Shown: positions 20,862-33,508 of the stretch, in pieces | Layout: each line of letters starts with the position of its first letter | How positions within the stretch are numbered: position 1 is the first letter of the stretch | Assembly (NCBI GenBank): GCA_021292105.1 | Contig: CM037874.1 | Location: 32,538,185 to 32,602,184, forward strand | Source: Anadara kagoshimensis | Taxonomy: Eukaryota > Mollusca > Bivalvia > Arcoida > Arcidae | DNA: 64,000 nucleotides | Direction: 5' to 3' | The notes under the pieces: model-generated | Database searches by the model: none | Told to the model about the DNA's origin: nothing | The model's input: only the letters and a program-made list of their open reading frames with translations | Made by a program: the position numbers and the translations under genes

Positions 20862-21620
20862 TCAGAAAAAATACTAAAAATCCAATATCCAACTTTAAGA
20901 TAAGACGCATACTGTTACAGAAAGAATACGCAATAATAATGTCCAACTGTAAGAGAAGACACATACCCTTTCAGAAAGAAACGCAGTTTTGACATGATAT
21001 CCAACTCAAAGACAAGATGCATACGTCTCAGAAAAATCCTCAATATGATATCCAACTATTAGAAAAGACGCATATCTTTTTAGAAAAATACACAATAATG
21101 ATATTCAACACCAAGACAAGACGCATGCCTTTTCAGAAAGAAACGCACAGTTATGATATCAAACTCTAAGACAAGTCGCATACGTCTCTGACAAAAAATA
21201 CACAAATATGATATCCAACTCTAGGAAAAGACGCATATCTTTTCAGAAAAATTCACAATAATGATATCCAGCACTAAGACAAGACGCATACCTGTTTCAG
21301 AAAGAAACGCACAGTTATGATATCCAACTCTAATATAAGACGCATACGTTTTCAGAAAAATACACAATAATGATATCCAACTCCTAAAACAAGGTGCATA
21401 CCTTTGCCGTAAAATACGCACAATTATATGGTATCTAACTCTTAAGAAAAAAAACCGCATACTTCTCATAGAAAATACACAAATACACAATTATGATAAT
21501 CAGCTCTAAGATAAGACGCATGCGTTTACAGAAAGAATAAGCAATTGTAATACTAACTTTAAGACAAGATGCAAACCATTTCTGAAAGACGTATGCATTA
21601 ATGATATCTAGCTCAGTAAT
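20862..21620. repeat. Minisatellite, about 14 units of ~55 bp
   Basis: The diverged unit is approximately CAGAAAAATACACAATAATG, ATATCCAACTCTAAGACAAG, ACGCATACCTTTT. Units 5-6 are closer to units 8-9 than to their neighbours, which points to a three-unit (about 165 bp) higher-order period. The 89-codon minus ORF at 21221-21490 is only this repeat read in one frame. Confidence 0.9.
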
Positions 21621-22007
21621 AAACTTTGTGTGAAATGTAACAAGGGTGCAATTTTCTTTGATTTATAAATTTAACCGGTTGTAATAACCGTACCAGACAG
21701 TTGTTTATTTACTACTTTGATCATGAATTTACATCATATATTGAATAAATTTTCAAACTCTATGAATAATCACCACACTCGATCATACAATATGCAATAA
21801 TCAAACAGAGTGGCGTATGCTTGCATACAGTTGATTGTATTTATATTAGATCATTTTAACGAACAGTCGTTTGATGACCTATAATACAACATAGTGCATA
21901 AAATATATGCTTTAAATTCTAGCATTAAAATCATTTTAAAGTGTCTGTGGGCATTTGTTTCTATCCGCTCGATTTTAGAACCTCTATGTGCTTACTAGTA
22001 ATTAATC

Positions 22008-22224
22008 TACAGTTCAGACCTATTGAAAGTTAAACATTAAACTAACAAATTATTGTCCAATCGCAGCTCATTTCGGCCCCTTATTAGCAAAATTTTGAAA
22101 GTAGCTATCTATATCATTTGGAAGCTTTTCAACCACTAGTTATCCATATCTTGGACATAAGACAACCGAGTCTCTACTCCTTTTCGTTAGCTCAGTGTTA
22201 AACTTTCGACAGGCCTGTACTGTA
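22008..22224. mobile_element. CAGTACAG-TIR MITE, copy 1
   Basis: Left end TACAGTTCAGACCTATTGAA, right end TTAAACTTTCGACAGGCCTG then TACTGTA. The TIR extends through a GTTAAACA..A.GCTAAC block. Flanking TA on both sides suits a TA-duplicating (Tc1/mariner-like) element. 217 bp, non-coding. Confidence 0.75.
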
Positions 22225-22229
22225 TATCT

Positions 22230-23490
22230 CTCGTGCTTAATTGTGCATTACAGATTCCTGGAGTTGATGTTTAACCTTAAGCCTTTTGGAAATTGTATAG
22301 TGCAAATGAATATTGTCTAATGAATAGCTATATTCATCGGTGAAACCTATTCAGAAAATATCTCAGTATCAAAGTTAAATTACGCTAGAGGCGAACAGTT
22401 CCGAAACTTATAATGATAAATAAGAAACCAAAATTATAATAAAAAAAACGTAAATTTTTAAAATCGATGCAAATCCAAGTCAATTGTTTGCCGAGATTTA
22501 GTTTTGAAGAACCGGTTTTGGATAACCTATTTTCTACTGATATTGTGTATTATGAGACGTTAAAAGATATTTTCGGAAGTGTATTTGTACGTTTTTGCAT
22601 TTTTAATCTAATTTCAAATAATAAAACAACGATTGAATAGACCATTTGTCAAATCCATGAAAGGTTGTATTTTCTGGTTTATATTTTACATTACACCGTC
22701 AACAAACGCACCTCCAACGACAAAGAGTACCTATTTGCAAACAAGCTGTTCTTGGCAATTTCATTACTTCATCGTTATGGTAAACCATTTACATGATAGA
22801 AAACTATTCCGGAATTCGTTTTTGCTCGGTCTACCAGTTTCGACAAAAAGAAAACATGTTATGGCATGGCTAACTAGCAAAGTCAGTATTTATTTAACAG
22901 ACGGGAACGTCTTTTACCAGTGTTGGTGTCATATTGTGGGGAATGCAAGGTAAATGGTTACTTGATCGTATGCTACTACCGTGCGTGTGCTAAACACTGC
23001 TTTCTGTAAACACATCACTGGACAATAGCATGTAGATTAGAAAAATAAATTGTAAGTAGAAAGTGGTCGATGTTACTCTTTAAATCGAGATTGCATTTGA
23101 CATATATACCTGAAGTATATATTTTGCATGTATTTTATGCGTATCACATTTAAGATATGCATACCCTGTTCCTTGAAATGGAATTTGTTAAGAAAATGTT
23201 CAAATAACTCTCTCCTATACTTCATCACGCCAACCTTGAGTTAAGTTTTTATGTCCTTACCAAACAGATTAATTCTGTTTTCTGATTCAAAATTCATGGA
23301 AATTTCAAAATTCCGCTGCTCAGGTTTCATGCAGGTAAATTAATTTCTCTTATGTTTCTTATTTTGATGAATAATTTACGTAACTAATCCGTTTTAATTT
23401 AGGTCCTTATAGCAGTTGATATAACAGATTACTACATTCTAGATCTTTAGGACAAGTTAACGGACAATTGCTTACAAAGTGCTTAATAAA
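22230..23490. other. Gene-less stretch with one unassigned ORF
   Basis: A 106-codon plus ORF (22633-22953) has no signal, domain or repeat that I recognise and no supporting splice context; it is not called as a gene. Nothing else is supported. Confidence 0.4.
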
Positions 23491-23497
23491 TGACAGG

Positions 23498-23715
23498 TAC
23501 AGTACAGGTCTGTCGAAAGCTTAGCACAGAGCAAACGAATAGAAGTCAAAATTCGGCTATCGAATGACCAACATTGATAGCTAGTGGTCGAAACGCTATC
23601 GAGAGACAGACAGCAGATTCTGAGATATACGTAGCTAACGAGGGGCAGAGATAAGCTACAAATTCTGCTCTAATTCGTTAGTTTAGTGTTTAACTTTCGA
23701 CTGGTCTGTACTGTA
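23498..23715. mobile_element. CAGTACAG-TIR MITE, copy 2 (best preserved)
   Basis: Begins TACAGTACAGGTCTGTCGAA and ends TTTCGACTGGTCTGTACTGT plus A. Its interior contains GATAGCTAGTGGTCGAAACG, ATCGAGAGACAGACAGCAG and ATATACGTAGCTAACGAGG, which are the same modules found in the 142-bp array at 40447-42103. It therefore shows the unamplified ancestral layout. Confidence 0.85.
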
Positions 23716-24885
23716 AGTCACACGGTTTGTCGGATGGATATTAGCTGTAACAGAGAAAATGTGCTATTTCAACAGGTGCGTTTAGCAAGAAAAAACAATG
23801 GTTGAAATTTGTCTTAAATAAGATGAAGGGTTATGAATTTAAAAGTCCATTACAAACCCACCTTGATATCAGTTTCTGTTGAATACTAGTAGTACGTGCC
23901 TATGACTAAAGCCGGGGTAATATAATCTATATTGTTTATCCCATCTCGTATCTTATTCTGTTTGTTTTTCCGGTTTTTGTTCATAGTTAATTTTATATTT
24001 GCCTTGATGTCAATGTTATAAACCGTTTTATACACTCGATGCAGTTTTTTATCATATGCCATCAAATGATATATAAATAAGCTTGTTCCATACAATAACG
24101 AAAGCAGCAAAGAACATGACACATCAACCTATAAGCTAACACAGTATGAAAATAGCGAGGACAAACTAAACACAAATTGGTACAATCAGTTATATAATAC
24201 ACCCGACTTTGTATGTGCACTATGGGCATCGGGTGAAAAAGATATAAGTACGTGACACTGGTCAAAATGCTAACTTATCAAACTCAAAATGATGATCCAA
24301 AATACTTGTTACTTATTCGTCTAAATTTATAAACTACTTTTTAGACCACTGGTTGTTAAATTATTGTGATGGTTGAGGACTCTCCAATCGTACTATAACT
24401 ACAGCACGGGTCATTTAGGTAAGTACCGGTCTAAAGTATCTGAATTTTTATCAATAATATCTGTTTGCTATCGACTGGTTTGGTTGTCATTTGTGTGCAT
24501 TCTGTCATCTTCTTGGTTACATACGCTTTTGTCAAATATATGTTTTGTTTTAGATATAGCTTTCTTCTACATGTATTTTGTTACTATAATTTGTATTTAT
24601 TTGATACCAATTAAAACCATTAAAGAGCTCACATCTCTAAAACTCCACCTACTCCACCTACAACATATGGTTACCTAACAACAAAATTTAATTAGATACA
24701 CATAAGATATGCTATAACATAACATGAACAAATTGTTGCAAACAAGAGATGGCAATTACTACAAATATTGTTACGTAATCTAAGTGAGGATTATAACAAT
24801 TACAACACCGGTTTAGTACTAATTACAACCACGTAATCGCGTTAATATAGAATATTGCATTACACAGAGATGTAATGGTTTATTC

Positions 24886-25004
24886 CCAGAGATGTCATGC
24901 ATTATTTCCCTTGCTATTTGAATTATGATTAGTTGGTTGGTTGAATGTTTCTTAACGTCGCATTAGCAGAGATGTAATGCATTATTTCCCTTGTTATTTG
25001 AATT
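24886..25004. repeat. Tandem duplication of SINE tail plus flank
   Basis: AGAGATGT(C/A)ATGCATTATTTCCC, a TGAATTATGATT stretch and the SINE tail GTTGGTTGGTTGAATGTT occur twice about 83 bp apart, immediately before the full SINE copy. The first tail is cut off after TTAACGTCGCATTAGC. Confidence 0.8.
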
Positions 25005-25007
25005 ATG

Positions 25008-25388
25008 ATTGGTTGGTTGGTTGAATGTTGCTTAACGTCGCATTACCAATTTATCGGCTATTCGCGACAAGAACTGTTTTATTAATCTTTATGGATAAAT
25101 TTATAACAATTTCATGTATGCATGTGAAGTGCGAGTGTGTTGTATGGTCTGTCTTGTACTAGCGCGAACTCAGGGCGACTTTAAGGTTCTAGCTCACAGA
25201 GTCAGCACACAACAGACAAGCGTACCACTTCCCCAGTCAATTATATTTATACCAGGTAAACCAGTAAAAGCCAACGGCAAGGGAAATTCACTTTCCCACA
25301 TGTGGCTGAGCCGGACTCGAACTCACAGTGGTGAGAGACCCTGGATTTGTAGACTTGCGTCTTATCCATTAGGCCACCGCGGCCTCTG
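25008..25388 (-). mobile_element. tRNA-derived SINE, copy 2, with target-site duplication
   Basis: Same family as 19831-20218. The minus-strand head carries TGGCCTAATGG and GAGTTCGAGTCC; the latter is an almost perfect B box. The body and the (AACC)n tail are shared. The element is flanked by TATTTGAATTATG (24995-25007) and TATTCGAATTATG (25389-25401), a 13-bp target-site duplication with one mismatch, supporting retrotransposition. The 118-codon plus ORF at 25114 crosses the element and its flank and is not a gene. Confidence 0.88.
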
Positions 25389-25401
25389 TATTCGAATTAT
25401 G

Positions 25402-28400
25402 GGGATTACCCAAACTTTTGATACAACAACTTCGCTACTGCAAGCCTCCACCAAGAACCTGATATTCTGAGCACTTATTTATGCCAAGAAAGCTATGTTG
25501 AACCGCAAATATCACACAGACGAATACGTCACACAACTTTACAGAAGTGCTGCGAAAGCGATTTCTGATTCAACAGTGACACCTTTTTGTAAAAATAAAT
25601 TATCTGACAAACAAAACTGAATTATCTGGCAATTAATTCCTTTTTAAAAGTTTTAATGAAATCAATATTTCAAACTAGCTGAGTTTCACCACTCTTCCAT
25701 AATTTATAGCTTTAAATGGATGGGCAGGAAGCGCCGATACATCGTAACAGTTGACAGCCATTCTCGTTATCGCTGGCCCTCTGGGGAGAGCTTTCCTTTC
25801 TTGTCAGTTTGATTTAAGCTGGTTATAATATTGATCGACTTTGTTTATAATTTATGAGTGAAACTATAGATTTCTAGTTTTAGACACATTTAAAGTCCAT
25901 TTATGGCATCGATAGTTCGATTGTTTTTGCCTAACATGCCAATTGTGACCAGACAGCTAGTAATAACGCTTTGTACAATAGTACTTTACACCCTTAGCTT
26001 GTCAAGATTTATTCACTTTTATATCGTGGTAGTCAATTTTTAGATAGTGAAGAAACCAAGTACCTGGAGAAAAACCACCGAAAGTTAGCAAGCGAATTGA
26101 AAAATAAACCTTTGCATACTAGGAGTCCCCGAGTAAGATTCTAACCTAGACCAAAGACATCCATAACCCAATTTGGCATCAATGGTGTTGAAATTCAATT
26201 AGGTTTAATTTGAGAAAGCCTTGGCCGTTGATTGAGCCAAGGGTTCTTAGTTTCTATGTTGAACATGGTGTATTACCTTATTACAGTGATATATATATAC
26301 ATTGTATGAACATACATAGTTACGTCCTCTATTGTTAGTTTCGTTTTCGTTTATGGCCAGACCCTTTTTAATTTCGCTTCTTTGCAATATTTTATTATTA
26401 CTTGAGTTTTCGCTGTTCGTGAATAGAAAAGAATACAAGTACAGATTTCTGTCAAATGCTATCGACAACACATTAAATAAATCTTAACAAAACACCTGTA
26501 ACAACTGTTACAGCTTATTTATTTAACATTGAATAAGTTACTGTTATTCAGAATGACAGCTTTCGACATTGAATAACTTACTGTTATTCAACATTGCAGT
26601 GTTCGACATTGAATAAGTAGTAGTTACTAATTCAATTTTGAACGCTGCTATGTTCCTATAAAACATTACTTATGTCAGATCGATTTTGATATTTTTACAA
26701 ACTTTAGGAACTTGAACCATCCAGTTAACAGTGCATCGCATGGTACCCGATTACGTTTGTACTGAACTATTTGTTCTCTTTTGTTCAGTTTAGCCGCCGC
26801 GAATACGGCTGATGCTACTTTCACAAGTCACTCACTTAAGACTTACGTTCAAAAAACGTGCCATTAAATTTACGGGAAAAAATAAAATATTTAAGATTCT
26901 ATACCCAATGGTAACAAAAGTACCGCACACGCATTATGTGATATCACGTGGTACGCTGGTGAAGTCAATCTGTTTCTTATTTCTAGCATCACATGATCTA
27001 ATAAAGTGATCGTTATTGACCTCACCAATACCATTGTTGGTAAACTCTATCAGTGTTTAGCCACCATAACCTTCTACGAGTTGTTTAAAATCATGTTATT
27101 CCCCTTGTTACCTTGTTATGAGGTTACTATAAGTAATTTAGGGCTGTTCGGTCAATGGTTAATGTTTTAGTTGCAGGTGCAAATAGGATGTGTTCGCCGA
27201 CCCGGATTGACACAGTTTTATTAATGCTTATCGCAATACATTGTGATGTTTTAGTTTAAATGTTTTGCTTCCTATTATTTAACATATACAGTAAAAGTAA
27301 AAATGAAAACGAATGGCGTCCGTAATTTATATTATATCAATGTCTACGGTTTATTTCAGACGTATCAGAATCATATTAATGAACTGTTGGCATCGGCATA
27401 CCAGAAAGCTTATCGCAGTCATTTGAAAATATTTTTGATAAACATAGTCAACATCAAGCTTTTTATAATTTCAAAATACCATACCTTGTGAAATATATTG
27501 CATTAGCTTACAGAAAAAAACACAATTTAAGAAATGCAACGTTTGCAACAATTTGAAGCGCATGCGCATATATAAAAGGAAAAATGAGTAAGCCCGGAAG
27601 TTTTATGCACTTTAAAACGATAATGCATTCATAATAGAATTAAAATTTTGGCATTCTAACTTAAAGTAATTTTGTATTATCAAGAGAAAAAAATTACTTC
27701 TCAAAATATAAGAAAATGCATCATTTGCAGAAATATATTAGTGAAATTGCAGTAAAAAAATTACCTTCTCACATTTTTCAGATGGAATCTCTACGATTCT
27801 GACAAAACTTACGACAAAAAGAGCCAGTCCTGTAAAAATTACACCTGTAATTCCCAATAGATGGCACTATCTTCAGCAACACACAATACAATATTAGCAC
27901 TTGTTTCACAAAAGATATGAGAAAATATACATAACGGGTCGCCCACAAGAATTAAAAGCTGACAAATCTATTTGAAGAAGAGTTTCGGAATTTTCCCATT
28001 CGGTTTCCGATATTGATTTTACATCAGTTAAATTCATACAAACATAATCAAGTTAATCTGATGTACATTTCGTTGGATAAGGCTTAAAAGGCAAACTTTA
28101 TTATCCGTGGATGTGTTCTAATCCGATTTAGATTTTAGTGGTTGTCTCCAGATGGTTGCAAATTTGCTGAATGTAAAGTGATTCATGTAATGAGAAGTTT
28201 TAAATTCCATTAAATTGAGAAATTGTCGTTGTTACCGATTTTTTAAAAACCAAGAATTTCCAAATTTCTGATGATTTTCTTGAAAGGAAAACGGTTTTAC
28301 TTTCAATAAAATGTAATTTACACTGAAACTTGCTGGATTCAAATAATGTCCTCCATGTGCATAAAGAGTAAGATATAAAATGTTTATGTAAAATAGGAGG

Positions 28401-28770
28401 AATTAAAATCTACCAATGTATTACTTTGCATGATTATTGGAATACAAGAATCGCGCAGTTTCCTCAAAAACACTTTGTGTGTAATTTAAACTATTCTATC
28501 GATTACTGTAAAATCGAGAAAATTCGGGGAAAAGTAAAACTATCGCGAAAACAATAAATCGTGTTCTTAACTTGCATTTGCATTGTCACTTGTGACGCGA
28601 AACTATTTAAATACTGCACTTAACTTTGTCAATTGTGACGAAAAAGTAAAATTATGTTAAAATTTAAGTAATGTAGCATTGCCACTTGTCAAGCGAAAAT
28701 ACAACTTTCGCGAATATTTAAAAGTGCATTTTACTTGCTTTTGCACAGTATGTCACTGTTGACAGGAAAT
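25402..28770. other. Gene-less stretch
   Basis: No exon or RNA gene is supported. A short direct repeat is seen near 26526-26620: TTGAATAA(G/C)TTACTGTTATTCA twice, with GACATTGAATAAGTA following. ORFs of 62-74 codons here lack any recognisable feature. Confidence 0.4.
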
Positions 28771-28778
28771 TAAAAGCA

Positions 28779-28956
28779 CAGTCCAACCTACCTTAAAGGT
28801 CACCTCTATAAAAGGGTCACCTGCTTATAAAGACCAGTAGAATTGTATCCCAATTGTTCTTTATTCATATATCTGGATCTGTATATAAAGGTTACCTGAC
28901 CATAAAGGCCACTTATTGGTTCCCTTGGGTGGCTTTTATAGACAGATTTCGCCGTA
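28779..28956. mobile_element. CAGTCCAACCTG-type MITE, copy 1 (right end decayed)
   Basis: The left end CAGTCCAACCTACCTTAAAG matches the inverse of the right end of the element at 55303-55476. The internal GGTTACCTGACCATAAAGGCC and CCCAATTGTTCTTTATTC also recur there in the other orientation. The right end reads TTTATAGACAGATTTCGCCG, a decayed TIR. Confidence 0.7.
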
Positions 28957-29459
28957 TGCTTGTATGCTTAAAAGAAATGGCATGGACACATAAAATTAAA
29001 TTTTCAGTTTTACATTACTGAACACTTTGAAACATAACGCCAAAAGTTGAAGTTGATTAAAGAACTCGACATCAATAAAGAATAAAGCGTGAACGTTTTC
29101 TGCAATGATAATTCAGAAATATGAATATTTAAAAAAAATCTAAAACCAATGTTATATTAAATTGAGAACTAAGAATAAAACATGTCGAAACAAAAAAAAA
29201 GTTTTAATAAAAAACTAACACTTAAAATGTTAAGAAAATTAGTTATGCGTCAATTAAACGCGGGTTGTCATTGAGAATCTGATTTACAGACGGAGGAAAG
29301 TAAATTATATGAGACTTGTTGAGTGATATTACTATCGATTTACCCTAATATGATCTGCTAGATATGATCTTCTATCCTATAATGACACCAAATAGAAATT
29401 AATAGTATAATAAATACTCACGATTTAGTTAAACCTAGTATACGTCTAGTAGTCAAGCA

Positions 29460-30400
29460 CTCAGTATATCAGCATCAATCTGAAATATCACCCTCGTCGG
29501 CATACATCAATATCAGAGTTATTGTCCTCGGAGGCTTACATCAGTTACAGAGATATATCGCCCTCGTTTGCCGGAACTTACAATTTATTGGTGCCACTAG
29601 ATTTTGTCCTGTCAGACAAATGCTTTAAACGATATTTTCACATGTAGATCAGTTCCAAACTTAAGAAAGCAACAAGTCATTTCTAGCCTGTTTACAACCT
29701 TGGTTCATAATAGTAAGGGAGTGTATTCCCTTTATACCGTAACGAAATTACGCTTGCAGATTTTCTTTAAAACAGATCCTGTCTTCGTTGGCAGTCATTC
29801 AAGCAACAGAGATATTACCTCAACGACAAAACAGAATTCAGAAATTTTATCCTCGTCAACAATCATTTCCTATCACAAACACAAATTACTGAAATATCAC
29901 CCGTGGCAGAAGGTAATTTTCGATCAAGCATCTATTTCAGAGAAAAATATTGTTTTCGTTGAAATCATTTTCTGGTATCAAACGCCGCCAGCTACAAAAC
30001 ATCACATTCGCTAACAAGAATTTTCATTCAAAATATCAACCTCGTCAAAAAATAATTTTCTTTCAAATATTGATTTCAAATATACCGCCCTCACTCATCA
30101 ACAAAACTGTTCTGTCATTGCTCTATTGAACACAAGTTTGATCGTGGTTTTTTAAGAAATATTGCCTTCACTCATCAACCTTTCTGTCGAACATCAGTTT
30201 GATAGTTTTGTTTAAGAAATATTGCCTTCACTCATCAACCTTTCTGTCGAACGTCAGTTTGATAGTTTTGTTTAAGAAATATTGCCTTCATTTATCAGCT
30301 TTTCTATCGAGCATCAGTATGATTGTGTTATTTCAGAAAGATTGCCTTCACTTATCAGTTTTTCTTGTCGAGCATCAGTTTGATGTTGCTGTGAAGTTTA
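29460..30400. repeat. Decayed ~60-bp minisatellite
   Basis: Units of the type GAAATAT(C/T)(A/G)CCCTCGTC...CATCAGT recur, loosely at first. From about 30130 they tighten into four to five units built on AAGAAATATTGCCTTCACTC, ATCAACCTTTCTGTCGAAC and ATCAGTTTGATAGTTTTG. ORFs at 29604-30014 (136 codons) and 30199-30420 (73 codons) lie wholly in it and read the repeat; I do not call them. Confidence 0.72.
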
Positions 30401-30757
30401 CACATCTACATGTAAGGTAACTGTCGTTATCAGCAGATATATATAATTCATACGACACGTCATTGAACGGTACGGTACATATGCGCAGTTTTAAATTTCA
30501 GATCGTCTGTTGATTCTATTTGCTGATTGTTTTCTACCTTAAATATAACACCGGTAAAAAAAGAACGTATAACAAATGAGCCGTTTGTCTTATAAATATT
30601 TAATTTGAACACATTGATCGGGAAAACGCATTGAATAATGTGACTTTTAATAACGGACAATCGTAAAAATAAACAGATAGATGTTTTTGTGGGTATTGTT
30701 AATTGTTTATAAGAAACACAATACAGTGTCTGGTTATGCTATTTTCCGATGCTTTGA

Positions 30758-30978
30758 ACAAAACAGACTTGTCGAAAGTTTAACACCAAGATAACGAATG
30801 ACTAGTAAACCGGTTTAAAAAGTCATCTCAACCCATTGTGATTTATATCTTTTCGACACCTGCTATCTATCTACTGGCAACTTACAGCCACTAGGTACAG
30901 ATTTCTCGACCATTTAGCTACTGAATTTGGCCTCATTTTGTTGGCTGCATGTTTAACTTTCGACAGGTCAGTACTGTA
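30758..30978. mobile_element. CAGTACAG-TIR MITE, copy 3
   Basis: Left end ACAGACTTGTCGAAAGTTTA with a degraded tip, right end GTTTAACTTTCGACAGGTCA then GTACTGTA. Interior AACGAATGACTAG and TTCTCGACCATTTAGCTACT parallel the family. Confidence 0.72.
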
Positions 30979-31754
30979 GATCACATGAACTAATTAACTT
31001 GCACGGAATGTTTAGAGACATTCATTAAGTGTGGGCTGGTAGCTAATGTGTTTGTAATGTGTTGCCTTTTTATGCATGACGAGTTTTCATTTTAATTAGC
31101 TAATCTAAAACTGACAGTAAACTGTTAAGTGTTTGATATTATACAATTGCCAATCCCTGAATTTTTAAAATTTCATTATGATTTTTTTTATCTAAAGTAA
31201 AACAATTATAAGCATGAGATGGTCGTTATTTGACAGAAAAAAATTATCTTGTTATATTGATGGTAAGTAAATCCCTTGTTCATGATGAAATACAAATGAA
31301 TTATATTTAGTGCGAATGTTATGGATTAAAAGCAATATATTGGTCTGCATATCGTTGCCAGGCAACGGCTCTATTGCGCATGAATATGGAAGAGTGTACA
31401 TTCAATGACTTTCGGTTTAAAAAATAACCGGAAAACAACCCAAGTAACTAACAACAAAACACACAATACAAATGAATGATAGAGGCATCTAATCAAGACA
31501 AAAATGCCAATACATAATGGGAATACTGATTATAAAATACGCGACTTTGGACGAACAATTGAGTATTTTTCCAGTGATGTTATACTTCTATTGGCGAGCC
31601 CTCTGCTTACCATTAATTTTACAACAGTGACAAAATAAAGCTTCACATTGCACTACTATACGCTATAGGTTCCATTCCTAACGTGATGATTAGTTATGTT
31701 TAGATTTAAATACTCTTTATGTTTTCTAATTCTTAAGTTCTAATTTCTATGCCT

Positions 31755-32255
31755 AGACTTATCAAGGTCCTTAAAATGTTTTATGGCCGTCATCACAGTA
31801 TTGTTATGAGTGATGTCTCTGTGTCAAGGATTGCCCTGGATATATTTGACGCCCTATGGTTCCATGTTCCATTCACCAAATTTTGATTACATACGTGACG
31901 GATGTAGCTAGCTAAACAGAAGTTGGTTACCCTTCCGCAGAACCCGGTCTCACTTCCCTGGTGGAAGTCCACGTGTCTAACCTAACTTGTCAGTTTCAAG
32001 GTTTTTACTTTGCTTCTGGATTGTGATTTGGACATCGAATAGTATGTTTGTTTTTGATTGATATTAAGATATTCAACCTTACCGATCTATGTTCAAATAT
32101 CCAAATCTCAAAAGGAAAGAAAACTTTGAAAACGGGTAAATCAATAAAACAAGTGAGCTTCCACTAAGGAAAGTGAGACCGGATGCTTCTAGTTAGCCAA
32201 ACTGTCAGTGTAATAACCTATAGCTAAACGCATTTTGAACAAGAGTTTGTCAGCC
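31755..32255. repeat. Family A inverted pair (forward 31755-32055, reverse 32085-32255)
   Basis: The forward copy is nearly complete: TTATCAAGGTCCTTAAAATG, GCCCTGGATATATTTGACG, GTGACGGATGTAGCTAGC, CACTTCCCTGGTGGAAGT, GTTTTTACTTTGCTTC and GGATTGTGATTTGGACAT. About 30 bases later a partial reverse copy begins, so the two could fold back on each other. Confidence 0.75.
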
Positions 32256-33508
32256 TAAACTTGTACTAAGAAACACAGAAGAATACGTGTTGATCGAAAA
32301 CATCGCTAGCTTGCATGTAAAGTAAGGAAGTCATTATATATAAAGCATCAAATTTTATGCGTCTGGTTCAGCGAAAAATACGTTGTCGCAAATAAATCAT
32401 GATGTATATTTATATGAGATTTTCGTCGTTAAGATTAAAACTTATAGTGCATATAGGCATTCATGATTAAATGTAGTGTTTCAATTGTTGCTACAACATG
32501 TAGGTTTATTTGTCGCTAAACATTTATTAAAAAACCAAATAAATACAATGAATAAAAAAATGGGTAAAAAAAAAGTAAAATTAATTATCCCTTCAGAAAA
32601 TATTGGTTTAAAATGAGAAAATGATTAGATAAGATAACCTACGAGGTCTATTGTTTAACTTCAGTCCATTCTTCAGAAACTATTTTTATTTGATATACAA
32701 CACACGAATCTCGACTGATAAATTAATTTATTTTCTGGTTATCAAGAAAGTGACAAGTTTTAGTTTAGAAATTATTCAATAAAATTCAAAACTGATTACT
32801 TACAATATACAGCAATCTAGATTTAGCTGCAGCTGATCATGATGTGGCTAAGACCAAGATAAAAAACTTCCTAAATTATAGTTGATATAGGATCCGAAAT
32901 TGAATCAATTTCAAAAATGGCCTTTAACAAGTTGCCATGATGGATTTAAAATATCTAAATGATTAGGTTTGTAAGGTGATGTTTCATGTTCGTGAAATTC
33001 TGAGTTAAAGTCTGCAAAGTTAATTGTAGAAGTCTGCATGAATCTCCAGCTAAAGTCTCCGACCGCGAGAATCAATTTTTGAAGTATTCTGATATTTAGA
33101 AGTTATTTGAAAGCCAAAACTTAAGTTTTGTTGTTCATTGGTCAAGATTTTGGGATTTTGAGATTAACATCTGTGGGTTTACGAGATTAAATTGTAAGGC
33201 CTTACGATTTTGAAGCTAAGTTAAATGTCTGTGAAATTCTGCATGGCTAATTATGTGTGCAAAAACGCAATATCAGCATTTGTAACCGCGACAAAAATCT
33301 GGTTACATAAATTGCATGGTTACAAATTATTGAAATCCTGATTTGCGATACCCGAGAAATTCTGGTTACAAAGAACATGTATGTGGAGTTCTAAAACAAA
33401 CGTCTTTCGCATTTTAAATTTCATTCTTGTGAGATTCTCTGAGACAATAGGGTCAAGGTTGTTTATATTTCGGAACAAGCATTCTGAGAGTATTGCAAAA
33501 CAATACAT

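Noticed and set aside
22633..22953. 106-codon plus ORF as a gene
   Set aside because: No recognisable motif and no flanking exon signals; length is within chance for this much sequence.
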